DNA from: Glacieibacterium sp038210595 | Lineage (GTDB): Bacteria > Pseudomonadota > Alphaproteobacteria > Sphingomonadales > Sphingomonadaceae | Direction: 5' to 3' | NCBI GenBank assembly: GCA_038210595.1 | Contig: JBBQWN010000002.1 | Location: 62,001 to 126,000, forward strand | Length of the DNA stretch: 64,000 nt | Shown: positions 27,927-35,294 of the stretch, piece by piece | Layout: each line of letters begins with the position of its first letter | How positions within the stretch are numbered: the first letter of the stretch is position 1 | Made by a program: the position numbers and the translations under genes | The notes under the pieces: model-generated | Databases searched by the model: none | What the model was told of the DNA's origin: nothing | The model's input: only the letters and a program-made list of their open reading frames with translations

Positions 27927-28774
27927 GCGTCAGGCGCGGCGAGGCCGGCTATGCTATGGTTACCGCGGTCCTCGCGATGGTGCTGTTCGCCTGGGCCGCG
28001 GTGACTATGCTCGATACCGCCCGCGGCACGACGCAAAGCGCGCGCGCCACCGTCGTCCATGCCCAGCTCGCCGCCGCCGCCGATGCCGGGCTGGCGCTGG
28101 CGGTCGCCAACCTCGCGACCCCCGACCGGACCCGTCGCTGGGGCATCGATGGGCGGCCGCACCGGCTGCGCTTTGCCGGCACCGACCTGGTCGTTGTCGT
28201 CCAGGACGAACGCGGCAAGATCCCGATCAACCAGATCACCGACGAACAGGCGCGCGCGATGTTCGAGGCGGTCGGCGTTACTGGCGAGCGGCTCGACCGC
28301 ATGACCGATGGCTTCCTCGACTGGCGCGATGACGACGATGACGTTCGCGACTCCGGTGCCGAGGTTGGCGCTTATGCCCCCCTCGGTTACCGGCCGCGCA
28401 ACGGCGGTCTGCGCTCCATCGAGGAACTGGCGGCAATCAAGGGCATCGACCGCGCTACGATCGAACGCCTGCGGCCGATCGTGGCGGTATACAGCGACCA
28501 GCGCGAAGGTTTCGACGATACCAACGCGCTACCGGTGGCCTTGGCCGTGATGAGCGGCAACGGCCTCGATTCACCGGCGGTCATCCAGCGGCAACGCGAA
28601 CTGTCCGGCCAGCGCACCGCGATCGAGCTTGCCGATGCGGGCTCGCTGATCGGCCGTGACCTCGACATCATCGTCGAGGCGAGCCGCCCTGGTGGGCTTC
28701 GCCTGCGGCGGACGACGATCGTCGAACTGACCGGCCAGAGGGATCCGCCTTATGTCACCCGCCGGCGACTCTGA
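27923..28774 (+). CDS. gspK: Type II secretion minor pseudopilin GspK
   Basis: This 283-residue protein overlaps gspD by four bases. The cleavage site is EAG|YAMVTAVLAMVLFAWA; Thr replaces Glu at +5, which is normal for GspK, the tip subunit. The family alpha-domain shows DERGKIPINQITDEQ, DGFLDWRDDDDDVRDSGAE and NGGLRSIEELAAIKGID, including the acidic calcium-binding cluster. It caps the pseudopilus with GspI and GspJ. It is placed after gspD, not between gspJ and gspL, so the operon order differs from the enterobacterial one. Confidence 0.94.
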   Translation: MSVRRGEAGYAMVTAVLAMVLFAWAAVTMLDTARGTTQSARATVVHAQLAAAADAGLALAVANLATPDRTRRWGIDGRPHRLRFAGTDLVVVVQDERGKIPINQITDEQARAMFEAVGVTGERLDRMTDGFLDWRDDDDDVRDSGAEVGAYAPLGYRPRNGGLRSIEELAAIKGIDRATIERLRPIVAVYSDQREGFDDTNALPVALAVMSGNGLDSPAVIQRQRELSGQRTAIELADAGSLIGRDLDIIVEASRPGGLRLRRTTIVELTGQRDPPYVTRRRL

Positions 28775-30023
28775 CCGGCGGGGCGGATGGCGCGAAACCG
28801 CAGCGCTGCTGCTGCTGATCGCCGCCGTCACCTACAATCTGCCGCTGGCGCTGCTGAACGCCCATGTCGTCGGTGTCGGCCGCAATGCGCTGATCGGCGT
28901 CGAAGTCGTCATCATCGGTGCAGCATTGGTGCTGGCGGCCTCGCAGTGGCGCCCGGACATGACCCGCTGGGCGGCAATGATCGGAGTCTTCGTACTGTCG
29001 TCGGCGGTGCTGAGCCTGTTGCGTCAGGGCTTCGATCCCAAGTCGCTGCGCGACATGCTGATGATCGCGACCTTCGTCATGCTGGGCATGACGGTCCGCG
29101 AACCGACGGCGCGGCGGCTGTTCGTCGGCCTGCATTTCGCGATTCTGGCGGTGATGCTGTTCGAGGTGCTGGTGCCCAATGTCTGGGCGTCACTGGTCAA
29201 TTCGCGCAGCTACGTCATCGCGACGCGGGGTTTCAGCGCCGACCAGTTCTACGGCGATCTCGAGCTATTCGGCGCGACCCGGCCCGACGAGCGCTATTTC
29301 CTGCCCGCACTCGGCTGGAACCGGGCGTCGTCGCTATTCCTCGAGCCGCTGTCGCTCGGCAATTATTGCAGCTTCGCGACGCTGATGATGATGGTGTTCT
29401 GGCGTGACTGGCGCTGGCCGCTGCGGATCGCTCTGCTCGTCGGCTGGGCGTTGCTGCTGGTCGGCAGCGACAGCCGCTTCGCCGGCATTTCTTCGGTCCT
29501 GCTCGTCCTTGCCGCGCCGGTCCTGATCCGCCTGCCGGCGGTTCTGGCGCTGGCCTACCTGCCGCTGGCGGTCGTGTTCGCCCGCATACTCAGCCGCGCG
29601 CTCGCCTGGAACCCGCTCGAGGACAATTTTCCCGGACGGATCGCGCGCGGCATGAAGGGGCTGTTCAAGCTCGACGTCTATCAGCTGACCGGTTTCTCGG
29701 TGCCGACGCCGGCGCTCGCCGACAGCGGTATCGCGTATCTCGTCATGGCGCAGTCGCTTGCCGGCGTTGTCGTCATGCAGCTGTTCCTGTGGCTGACCGT
29801 CCAACCGCTGGACAAGCGCCAGCGGCTGATGCTGCATGGCACGGCGCTCAGTTTCGCGCTCAGCATCCTGGTCAGCATCTCGATGATGTCGATCAAGACC
29901 GCGGCGTTCTACTGGCTGTTCCTGGGCGTGCTGCTCACGCGGTCCGCACCGACGACAAGGCCCGCCGGCATCGCTGCCGGCGGGCCCCTGTCGCGTCGCG
30001 TGCCGATCGCTCAGCCGTTGTAG
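28752..30023 (+). CDS. Polytopic membrane protein, likely polysaccharide polymerase (Wzy/GumE-like)
   Basis: This 423-residue protein has about ten to twelve hydrophobic segments and a large central soluble loop (SRSYVIATRGFSADQFYGDL to LGWNRASSLFLEPLSLGNY). The motif RASSLFLEPLSLGNYC resembles the RxxGxFxEPxxxG loop of O-antigen ligases and polymerases; SDSRFAGIS follows a membrane helix. No close family is certain. It starts 23 bases inside gspK, so it may be co-transcribed with the secretion operon, yet its content fits the exopolysaccharide locus that follows. Its 3' end overlaps a convergent gene and contains that gene's terminator hairpin. Confidence 0.68.
   Translation: MSPAGDSDRRGGWRETAALLLLIAAVTYNLPLALLNAHVVGVGRNALIGVEVVIIGAALVLAASQWRPDMTRWAAMIGVFVLSSAVLSLLRQGFDPKSLRDMLMIATFVMLGMTVREPTARRLFVGLHFAILAVMLFEVLVPNVWASLVNSRSYVIATRGFSADQFYGDLELFGATRPDERYFLPALGWNRASSLFLEPLSLGNYCSFATLMMMVFWRDWRWPLRIALLVGWALLLVGSDSRFAGISSVLLVLAAPVLIRLPAVLALAYLPLAVVFARILSRALAWNPLEDNFPGRIARGMKGLFKLDVYQLTGFSVPTPALADSGIAYLVMAQSLAGVVVMQLFLWLTVQPLDKRQRLMLHGTALSFALSILVSISMMSIKTAAFYWLFLGVLLTRSAPTTRPAGIAAGGPLSRRVPIAQPL
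29959..29986 (-). terminator. Hairpin terminator of the RTX-type gene, inside the polymerase 3' end
   Basis: A perfect 12-bp inverted repeat (GGCCCGCCGGCA, loop TCGC, TGCCGGCGGGCC) lies 25 bases beyond the stop of the minus-strand RTX gene. On that strand TTGTCGTC follows, a weak T-tract. It sits in the coding sequence of the last 25 residues of the polymerase-like gene. Confidence 0.6.
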
Positions 30024-32053
30024 ACGATGGCCGTGCCGCCGAGCGCATCGGCGCTGAGCGAGAAGTTGTTGTTGAAGACACCGTCGAGGTGGACGGTGAT
30101 TGCCGGTGTGCCGCCAGCACCGTCGAAGTCGATACGCAGGTCGCCGGCGGCATAGACCGCGGTGCCGGCGGCGCTGAACGCGCGGTTGGAGGCGTTGATC
30201 CGGTCGCCGACGGCGAAGTCGGTGATGGTGTCGCCGTTCAGGTTGGTGCTGAGGTCGCGGAAGATGTCGTTGCCGGCACCGCCGGTCAGGTGATCGAGCC
30301 CGGTAAGGCCGGTCAACGTGTCGTTGCCGTCGCTGCCGAACAGCGTGTCGTTGCCGTTGCCGCCGATGATCGTGTCGTTGCCCGACGAGCCGGTGATCGT
30401 GTCGTTGCCGCCGAGGCCGTTGATGTTCCGGATGCCGGTCAACGCGATCCCGGTCAGGTCGATGATGTCATCGCCGGTGGTGCCATTGATGACGACGCCG
30501 GTGAAGCCGCCGCTGCTGATCGCCTCGATGCCGCTGATCGACGACCAGCTGATGATGACGCCGTTCTTGGTGGCCTGGATGGTGTCGAGGCCGTCGCCGC
30601 CATCGAAGCTGTCGATGCCCGCGGAAGGGCCGACCAGGAAGATGTCGTCGCCCTCGTCACCGAACAGCGTGTCGCTGCCGCTGCCGCCGTCCAACCGGTC
30701 GTTGCCGGCACCGCCATGCAGTTCGTCGCTGGCACCCTGGCCGAGCAGCGTATCGTTACCCTCGCCGCCGAAGAGGATGTCGAAGCCGGCACCGCCATCG
30801 ACATAGTCGTCGCCGACCTGGCCATCGATGGTGTCGTCCCCGAGACCGCCGAACAGGCGGTCGTTGCCGGCACCGCCAGTGATGTTGTCGGCAACCTTCG
30901 AGCCGGTGATGTTGTCGTCGTAGAAGCTGCCGCGGATTGCAGCGATGTCGCCCTCGTCGATCTGGATCGCGGTCAGGTTGAAGGTTGCCCCGACCCCGTC
31001 GGTGGCGACCGCTTCGATCGTGAAGTTGGCGAAGCCGCCCGAGTTGACCGCCTCGATCCCGCTGAAGTTGCTGCCGGTGAGCAGCAGCTTGGCGGAATCA
31101 TTGTTGCCCTGGATGGTGTCGAAGCCGGCACCGCCGCGATAGGTGTCGAGGCCCGCGCCGCCGGCGTTGACAAGGAAGATGTCGTCGCCAGCTCCGCCCT
31201 CGAGCAGATCGAGGCCACCGCCACCGTTGAGTGTGTCGTTGCCGTTGCCCCCGACCAGGTGGTCGTTGCCGTTCCCACCGGAGATGATGTCGTCGCCGTT
31301 CCCGCCGGTGATGAAGTCATTACCGTTGCCGCCGCTGAAATCGACGATGTCGGTCAGCTGCAGCGCACCGAAGCTGATGACATTGTCGGCGTCGCTGAGG
31401 CGGACCTTGACGTTGGAAAAGCCGCCGGCCGAAATCTCGGCGATGTTGACGAAGCTGTTCAGCCCGATGGTGACGTTGTCGGCGATCGCCTCGATCGAGT
31501 TGGTGCCGGTGCCGCCGTCGATGTTGTCGAAGCCGTTGCTGAAACCGATGAGGAAGCGGTCGTCGCCACCGGCACCGTTCAGCGTGTCGTTGCCGGTACC
31601 GCCGTTGATCACGTCGCCGGCCGAGGTGCCGGTGATCGTGTCGGCACCCGCGCCGCCGCCGATCATGCCGATGCCGACAAGGTTGACGCCGGTGAAGTCG
31701 AGAACGTCGTCGCCGATCGAACCGATGATGTTGACGTTGGTAAACCCGCCTGCCGAAATCTCCTCGACCCCGCTAATGAAGCTGAGGCCGATCAGGACGT
31801 TGTCGGCGCTCGCGACGATGCGGTCGAAGCCGATGCCGCCGATAACCCGGTCAACGCCCTCGCGCAGGCCGACATTGAACTGATCGTCGCCGGCGCCGCC
31901 GTCGAGGATGTCGTTGCCGAAGCCGCCGAAGAAGGTGTCGTTACCACCGCCGCCGGTCAGCGTGTCGGAGCCGCCCTTGCCGATAAAGGTGGAATCGCTG
32001 TCATCGACCGCCGTGATCGTGTCGTCGCCAGACGTGCCGGTGTAGGTCGCCAT
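30011..32053 (-). CDS. RTX-type calcium-binding repeat protein
   Basis: This 680-residue acidic protein has no signal peptide and begins directly with repeats (GTSGDDTITAVDDSDST). Nonapeptides of the GGxGxDxLx type (for example GGAGNDRLFGG, GGNGNDTLFG) occur throughout. The C-terminal 80 residues (from DLSTNLNGDTITDFAVGDRIN) resemble the end of type I secretion substrates, so export by an unlinked type I system is expected; no ABC/MFP genes are here. An AGGGGAATT ribosome site precedes ATG 32053. Four copies of a larger module with an SGIExIxSGGF core alternate with the repeats. It converges on the polymerase-like gene with a 13-base overlap. Its enzymatic role, if any, is not visible. Confidence 0.86.
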   Translation of the reverse strand: MATYTGTSGDDTITAVDDSDSTFIGKGGSDTLTGGGGNDTFFGGFGNDILDGGAGDDQFNVGLREGVDRVIGGIGFDRIVASADNVLIGLSFISGVEEISAGGFTNVNIIGSIGDDVLDFTGVNLVGIGMIGGGAGADTITGTSAGDVINGGTGNDTLNGAGGDDRFLIGFSNGFDNIDGGTGTNSIEAIADNVTIGLNSFVNIAEISAGGFSNVKVRLSDADNVISFGALQLTDIVDFSGGNGNDFITGGNGDDIISGGNGNDHLVGGNGNDTLNGGGGLDLLEGGAGDDIFLVNAGGAGLDTYRGGAGFDTIQGNNDSAKLLLTGSNFSGIEAVNSGGFANFTIEAVATDGVGATFNLTAIQIDEGDIAAIRGSFYDDNITGSKVADNITGGAGNDRLFGGLGDDTIDGQVGDDYVDGGAGFDILFGGEGNDTLLGQGASDELHGGAGNDRLDGGSGSDTLFGDEGDDIFLVGPSAGIDSFDGGDGLDTIQATKNGVIISWSSISGIEAISSGGFTGVVINGTTGDDIIDLTGIALTGIRNINGLGGNDTITGSSGNDTIIGGNGNDTLFGSDGNDTLTGLTGLDHLTGGAGNDIFRDLSTNLNGDTITDFAVGDRINASNRAFSAAGTAVYAAGDLRIDFDGAGGTPAITVHLDGVFNNNFSLSADALGGTAIVYNG
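30256..31972 (-). repeat. RTX nonapeptide blocks and four tandem beta modules
   Basis: At protein level, GGxGxDxxx repeats alternate with four related modules at about residues 56-150, 165-255, 289-395 and 469-560. Each has a D-x-F-L-V-G-like start, a GFDTI-like turn, an SGIEAISSGGF-like core and a DDVIDLTGI-like end. Confidence 0.8.
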
Positions 32054-32130
32054 GATCGTAATTCCCCTGTGTGTTGCGGATTGTTGGTGCGGGGCTACGC
32101 GAGCGGCGTGACATCGTGATTACCGAAACA

Positions 32131-32805
32131 TTACATGGGGCTCGGAACCGGCAGCGGAATTGGCAGTCCCCAGGGCGCGAATGAGGGTACCGCCGTAGCC
32201 GCCGGAGGTGCAGTCCCAGCACCGGTCGCCGCGACCTCGGCGCCTGGGAAGCGATAAAAGATGTGCCGGCCGATTACAGCGACACGGGTCAGCGCGGGCG
32301 CCCAGTAGGGATTTACATAGTCGGCGTGATAGTGCGTCGCGCGGCCGACCGTCGCCGCCCGCTGACCATCCAGCACTTGGGTCGCGACCGCGATCGCCTG
32401 CTGCCAGATGCGCGGGTCGCGACGCCGGGCCAGCGACCCATCGCACGTGAAGCTGAACTGGCAGCCGGTCCGCCGTTCGGAGCCCTGGTAGACGACGCCG
32501 CACACCGTCTTGGGAAAGGCCGGGTGGCGCAAGCGGTTCAGGATGACTTCGGCGACCGCCGCCTGGCCAGCCGCCGGCTCGTGACCGGCCTCGTAATTGA
32601 TGGCCAGCGCCAGGCAATCTATGGCGGCGCGATGCGCCGGATCGTCCGCGGCGGTCGGGATCGTCACGGTCGCAGCCTGGGCAGCAGGAGCGCCCGGCTC
32701 GACCAGACGACCGAACGCAGCCGTAAAAGGTGCCGCCGTATCGGCATAGGCCGGTGCGGCGACCAGCAGGGCGCAGATCGGCAACATTACAATGCGTTGC
32801 AGCAT
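32131..32805 (-). CDS. SleB-type cell wall hydrolase
   Basis: This 224-residue exported protein starts at ATG 32805 (MLQRIVMLPICALLVAAPAYA signal peptide); an in-frame ATG at 32880 would add an unlikely 25 residues. The Hydrolase_2/SleB catalytic domain is clear: LALAINYEAGHEPAAGQAAV with the catalytic Glu, VAEVILNRLRHPAFP, GCQFSFTCDG, and THYHADYVNPYW. Family members are peptidoglycan amidases or lytic transglycosylases. The tail is proline-rich. It is 77 bases upstream of the RTX gene on the same strand and could be co-transcribed. A wall-remodelling role next to envelope polymer genes is plausible. Confidence 0.87.
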   Translation of the reverse strand: MLQRIVMLPICALLVAAPAYADTAAPFTAAFGRLVEPGAPAAQAATVTIPTAADDPAHRAAIDCLALAINYEAGHEPAAGQAAVAEVILNRLRHPAFPKTVCGVVYQGSERRTGCQFSFTCDGSLARRRDPRIWQQAIAVATQVLDGQRAATVGRATHYHADYVNPYWAPALTRVAVIGRHIFYRFPGAEVAATGAGTAPPAATAVPSFAPWGLPIPLPVPSPM

Positions 32806-33048
32806 TCGTCCCCGCCTGCCCACGAAAAGTCTTTTGCAGTTCCGCCCAGTCGTGTACCAGCGATAAACAAGCAAAGACAAATGTTACAGATTTATTTCGC
32901 TGAAATCGCTTGTAATCGAACTGTCATCGATTGCCAAGACTGTTCGCGGTTGCGCTCATGTTGTTTTTCGGTGCGCAGGTTGTTCGACAGTTGTTTTGCT
33001 ACCAAGTCTGAATTCGACAAATAAATGATGCAGGACTGCTCAGATTAG
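32806..33048. promoter_or_regulatory. AT-rich divergent promoter region of the exopolysaccharide genes
   Basis: The segment 32865-33030 is strikingly AT-rich for this genome and separates the minus-strand hydrolase/RTX genes from the plus-strand chain-length genes. It must hold divergent promoters; I cannot assign exact elements. Confidence 0.5.
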
Positions 33049-34395
33049 ATGATCGGCTTCACAAGTCTTTCCCAGATGTGGCTGGCACTGTGCGCGCGGT
33101 GGCGTCTGGCGGCGCTTGTCGCCGGGACAATATTTGCCGCGACATTGATCGTGACGGCTCTGGTGCCGCCCAGCTATACCGCCGCCGCCGACATCATCTT
33201 TAACAGCCGCGCGACGGATGCTATCGTCGATCGTGGCGATGGGACCAGTTTCAACGCCTATCTCACCGCCGAGGTCGAGTTGCTGACCAGCCGGCGCGTT
33301 GTCGAACGGCTCGCTTCGGACCCGGCGTTCCTGCGGCAAGCACCGGTCCGCTCCCTGATTGCCGCGAAGGGGTGGCGCGGCGATGCCACCGATCGGCTGG
33401 TACGGACGATTGCGGGCGCGCTGACCGTCACCAACGACAAGAACAGCCGCACCGTGACGGTTACCGCGGTTGCGGGCGATCCCGATCTCGCCGCGCTGAT
33501 CGCCAACGGCGTGGCCCGCGCCTATCTCGCCACCAATCTCGATCTGCGCGTCGCCCCGGCGCGGGTCAATGTCGCGTTCTACCGCCGGCAGAAAGACGCG
33601 CGTCGCCTCGAACTCGCGGGCGCCAGTGCCAAGCTCGATGCCTTTCTCAGCAAGACTGGCATGACCGGCCGCGAGATCGCCTCGGGTGCCGACGACATGC
33701 AGCTGCGCACGCTGGCCCAGCAGCGGACCACGTCGCAGACGCAGCTGGCGCAATCGACCGCCGAGGTCGCGGTCGGCAACGTCGGGGCCGGCGTCGCGGC
33801 GGGCACGATCGTCAACAGCGTGGCGCAGCGGCTGAGTGCGGATATCGCCGACCAGACTGCTGCTCTTGCCGACCTGACGGTGCTGCGTGGGCCGAACTTC
33901 CCCAGTGTGATCCAGGCGCGCCAGCGTCTCGCCGAACTGCGTGCCCAGCTCGCGCACGAGAATGCGGCGATCGCCGAAGGCCTGCGCCGCCGCAACGCCT
34001 CCGCCCACCTCGAGGATCGGCGCATCGGCGCCTTGGAGGCCGGCAAGCGCGAGGATCTGTCGTCGTCGGCGGCGCAGCGTTCGGCGCTGGCGGCGCTGTC
34101 TGGCGACGTCGATCGCGCCAAGGCGAATTATGACGCGGTAACGGCCCGACTGGCCGAGGTCGAACTCGCCAGTTCGCTGCCCGCACCGAACGCCGCCGTG
34201 CTCTCGGACGCCGCGCCGCCGCTGCTGCCCAGTGCGCCGAGCTGGCCGCTGGCCGTCGTTGCCGGCGCGCTGGCAGGACTGGTCGGCGGCATTCTGGCCG
34301 CTCTGATCGCCGAACTGCTGCGGCCGCGGGTCCGCAGCTGGCGGGACGTCGAATGGGCGCTCGGCGCTCCGGTTCTCTGTGACATGGCGGCCTGA
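33049..34395 (+). CDS. Polysaccharide co-polymerase / chain-length determinant (GumC/EpsF-like)
   Basis: This 448-residue inner-membrane protein has two membrane helices (LVAGTIFAATLIVTALVPPSY near residue 24 and PLAVVAGALAGLVGGILAALI near residue 402) flanking a periplasmic coiled-coil domain. That is the Wzz/PCP layout, with the typical PPSYTAAADIIF after TM1 and PSAPSWP before TM2. It controls chain length and export of exopolysaccharide. It stops short of any kinase domain; the next gene, three bases downstream, encodes the kinase-like partner, so this is a split PCP-2a arrangement. Confidence 0.9.
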   Translation: MIGFTSLSQMWLALCARWRLAALVAGTIFAATLIVTALVPPSYTAAADIIFNSRATDAIVDRGDGTSFNAYLTAEVELLTSRRVVERLASDPAFLRQAPVRSLIAAKGWRGDATDRLVRTIAGALTVTNDKNSRTVTVTAVAGDPDLAALIANGVARAYLATNLDLRVAPARVNVAFYRRQKDARRLELAGASAKLDAFLSKTGMTGREIASGADDMQLRTLAQQRTTSQTQLAQSTAEVAVGNVGAGVAAGTIVNSVAQRLSADIADQTAALADLTVLRGPNFPSVIQARQRLAELRAQLAHENAAIAEGLRRRNASAHLEDRRIGALEAGKREDLSSSAAQRSALAALSGDVDRAKANYDAVTARLAEVELASSLPAPNAAVLSDAAPPLLPSAPSWPLAVVAGALAGLVGGILAALIAELLRPRVRSWRDVEWALGAPVLCDMAA

Positions 34396-34397
34396 CG

Positions 34398-35294
34398 ATG
34401 CGTATCCACAGCAGTCGCCGGTCGGTCGTCGACTTCCCGATCCACAGCGCTCCGCCGCCGGTCGACGGCGACCGGCGGATCGGGACACGTCTGGTCGCGG
34501 CCGGCGTGCTGACCGCCGCCCAGGCCGAGCAGGTCGCGCGGACTCAGGTGGCGAGCGGCATGCGCTTTGGCGAGGCGGCAGTGGCGCTCGGCTTCGTCGG
34601 CCAGGCGCGCGTCGACGAGGAGCTTGCCGGCCATTTCGACTTCGCCGTCGCGCGTTCGGAGACGACCCGCCTCGACCCGGCACTGGTCGTGGCGCATGGC
34701 GGCGGCGACCACGCTTCGGAGCTGATCCGCAGCCTGCGCGTCCGGCTGTTCGCGGACCTGGCGGCGGTCGACGAGCCAGTCCTGATGGTCACCAGCCTGA
34801 CCGGCAAGGTCGGTCGGCGCGTGATCGCCAGCAATCTCGCGATCGCCTTTGCGCAGGCGGGAACGCGAACCCTGCTGATCGACGCCGACCTGCGCGTGCC
34901 GGCGCTCGACCGCCTGTTCGGGGTGGCCGGCAGTCCCGGCCTGTCGACTGTCCTCGCCTCGCGCGATGCGACCCTCGGACCGGTCGAGATCGCCGAGATT
35001 CCGGGCCTCAGCTTCCTTCCCGGCGGGCCGCCGCCACCCAATCCGGTCGAGCTGCTGTCCCGCCTGCCTGCGCTGCTGCCGGCGCTGAGGGCGGCAACCC
35101 GTGCCCGGCTGGTCATTCTCAATACGCCGCCGATCGATGGTTATGACGACGCGCTCGGCCTTGGTCCGGCGCAGCCCGCTGTCCTGGTCGTGGTGCGCCG
35201 CAACTTCACCCGTAGCGACAAGCTTGCTGCCGCTGCCAAGCGGCTGGATGCGGCCGGCTGCCGGATCATCGGCTCGGTGATCAATGTGGCGTGA
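34398..35294 (+). CDS. BY-kinase-like protein with degenerate Walker motifs and MshEN-like N-terminus
   Basis: This 298-residue cytoplasmic protein has two parts. Residues 28-85 (RIGTRLVAAGVLTAAQAEQ, GMRFGEAAVALGFV) look like the GspE/MshE N-terminal domain. Residues 105-298 follow the CapB/EpsG tyrosine-kinase fold: ELIRSLRVRLFAD, then TSLTGKVGRRVIASNLA, LLIDADLRVPALDRLFG (Walker A' kept at 159-166) and LVILNTPPIDG. The P-loop, normally GxGK[ST], reads KVGRR (137-141), and the Walker B Asp is Asn242. No C-terminal tyrosine cluster exists. It is probably a non-catalytic partner of the PCP protein upstream, with which it is translationally close. It overlaps the next gene by 11 bases. Confidence 0.85.
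   Translation: MRIHSSRRSVVDFPIHSAPPPVDGDRRIGTRLVAAGVLTAAQAEQVARTQVASGMRFGEAAVALGFVGQARVDEELAGHFDFAVARSETTRLDPALVVAHGGGDHASELIRSLRVRLFADLAAVDEPVLMVTSLTGKVGRRVIASNLAIAFAQAGTRTLLIDADLRVPALDRLFGVAGSPGLSTVLASRDATLGPVEIAEIPGLSFLPGGPPPPNPVELLSRLPALLPALRAATRARLVILNTPPIDGYDDALGLGPAQPAVLVVVRRNFTRSDKLAAAAKRLDAAGCRIIGSVINVA

Noticed and set aside
30256..31972. Possible CRISPR-like or DNA tandem repeat array
   Set aside because: The periodicity comes from RTX codons; units differ in DNA sequence and there are no uniform spacers or cas genes.
29789..32119. Open frame of 776 codons antisense to the RTX gene
   Set aside because: Its repetitive Ala/Val/Asp sequence is the reverse reading of the RTX repeats. 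The RTX gene has a ribosome site, glycine-aspartate repeats and a typical C-terminus.
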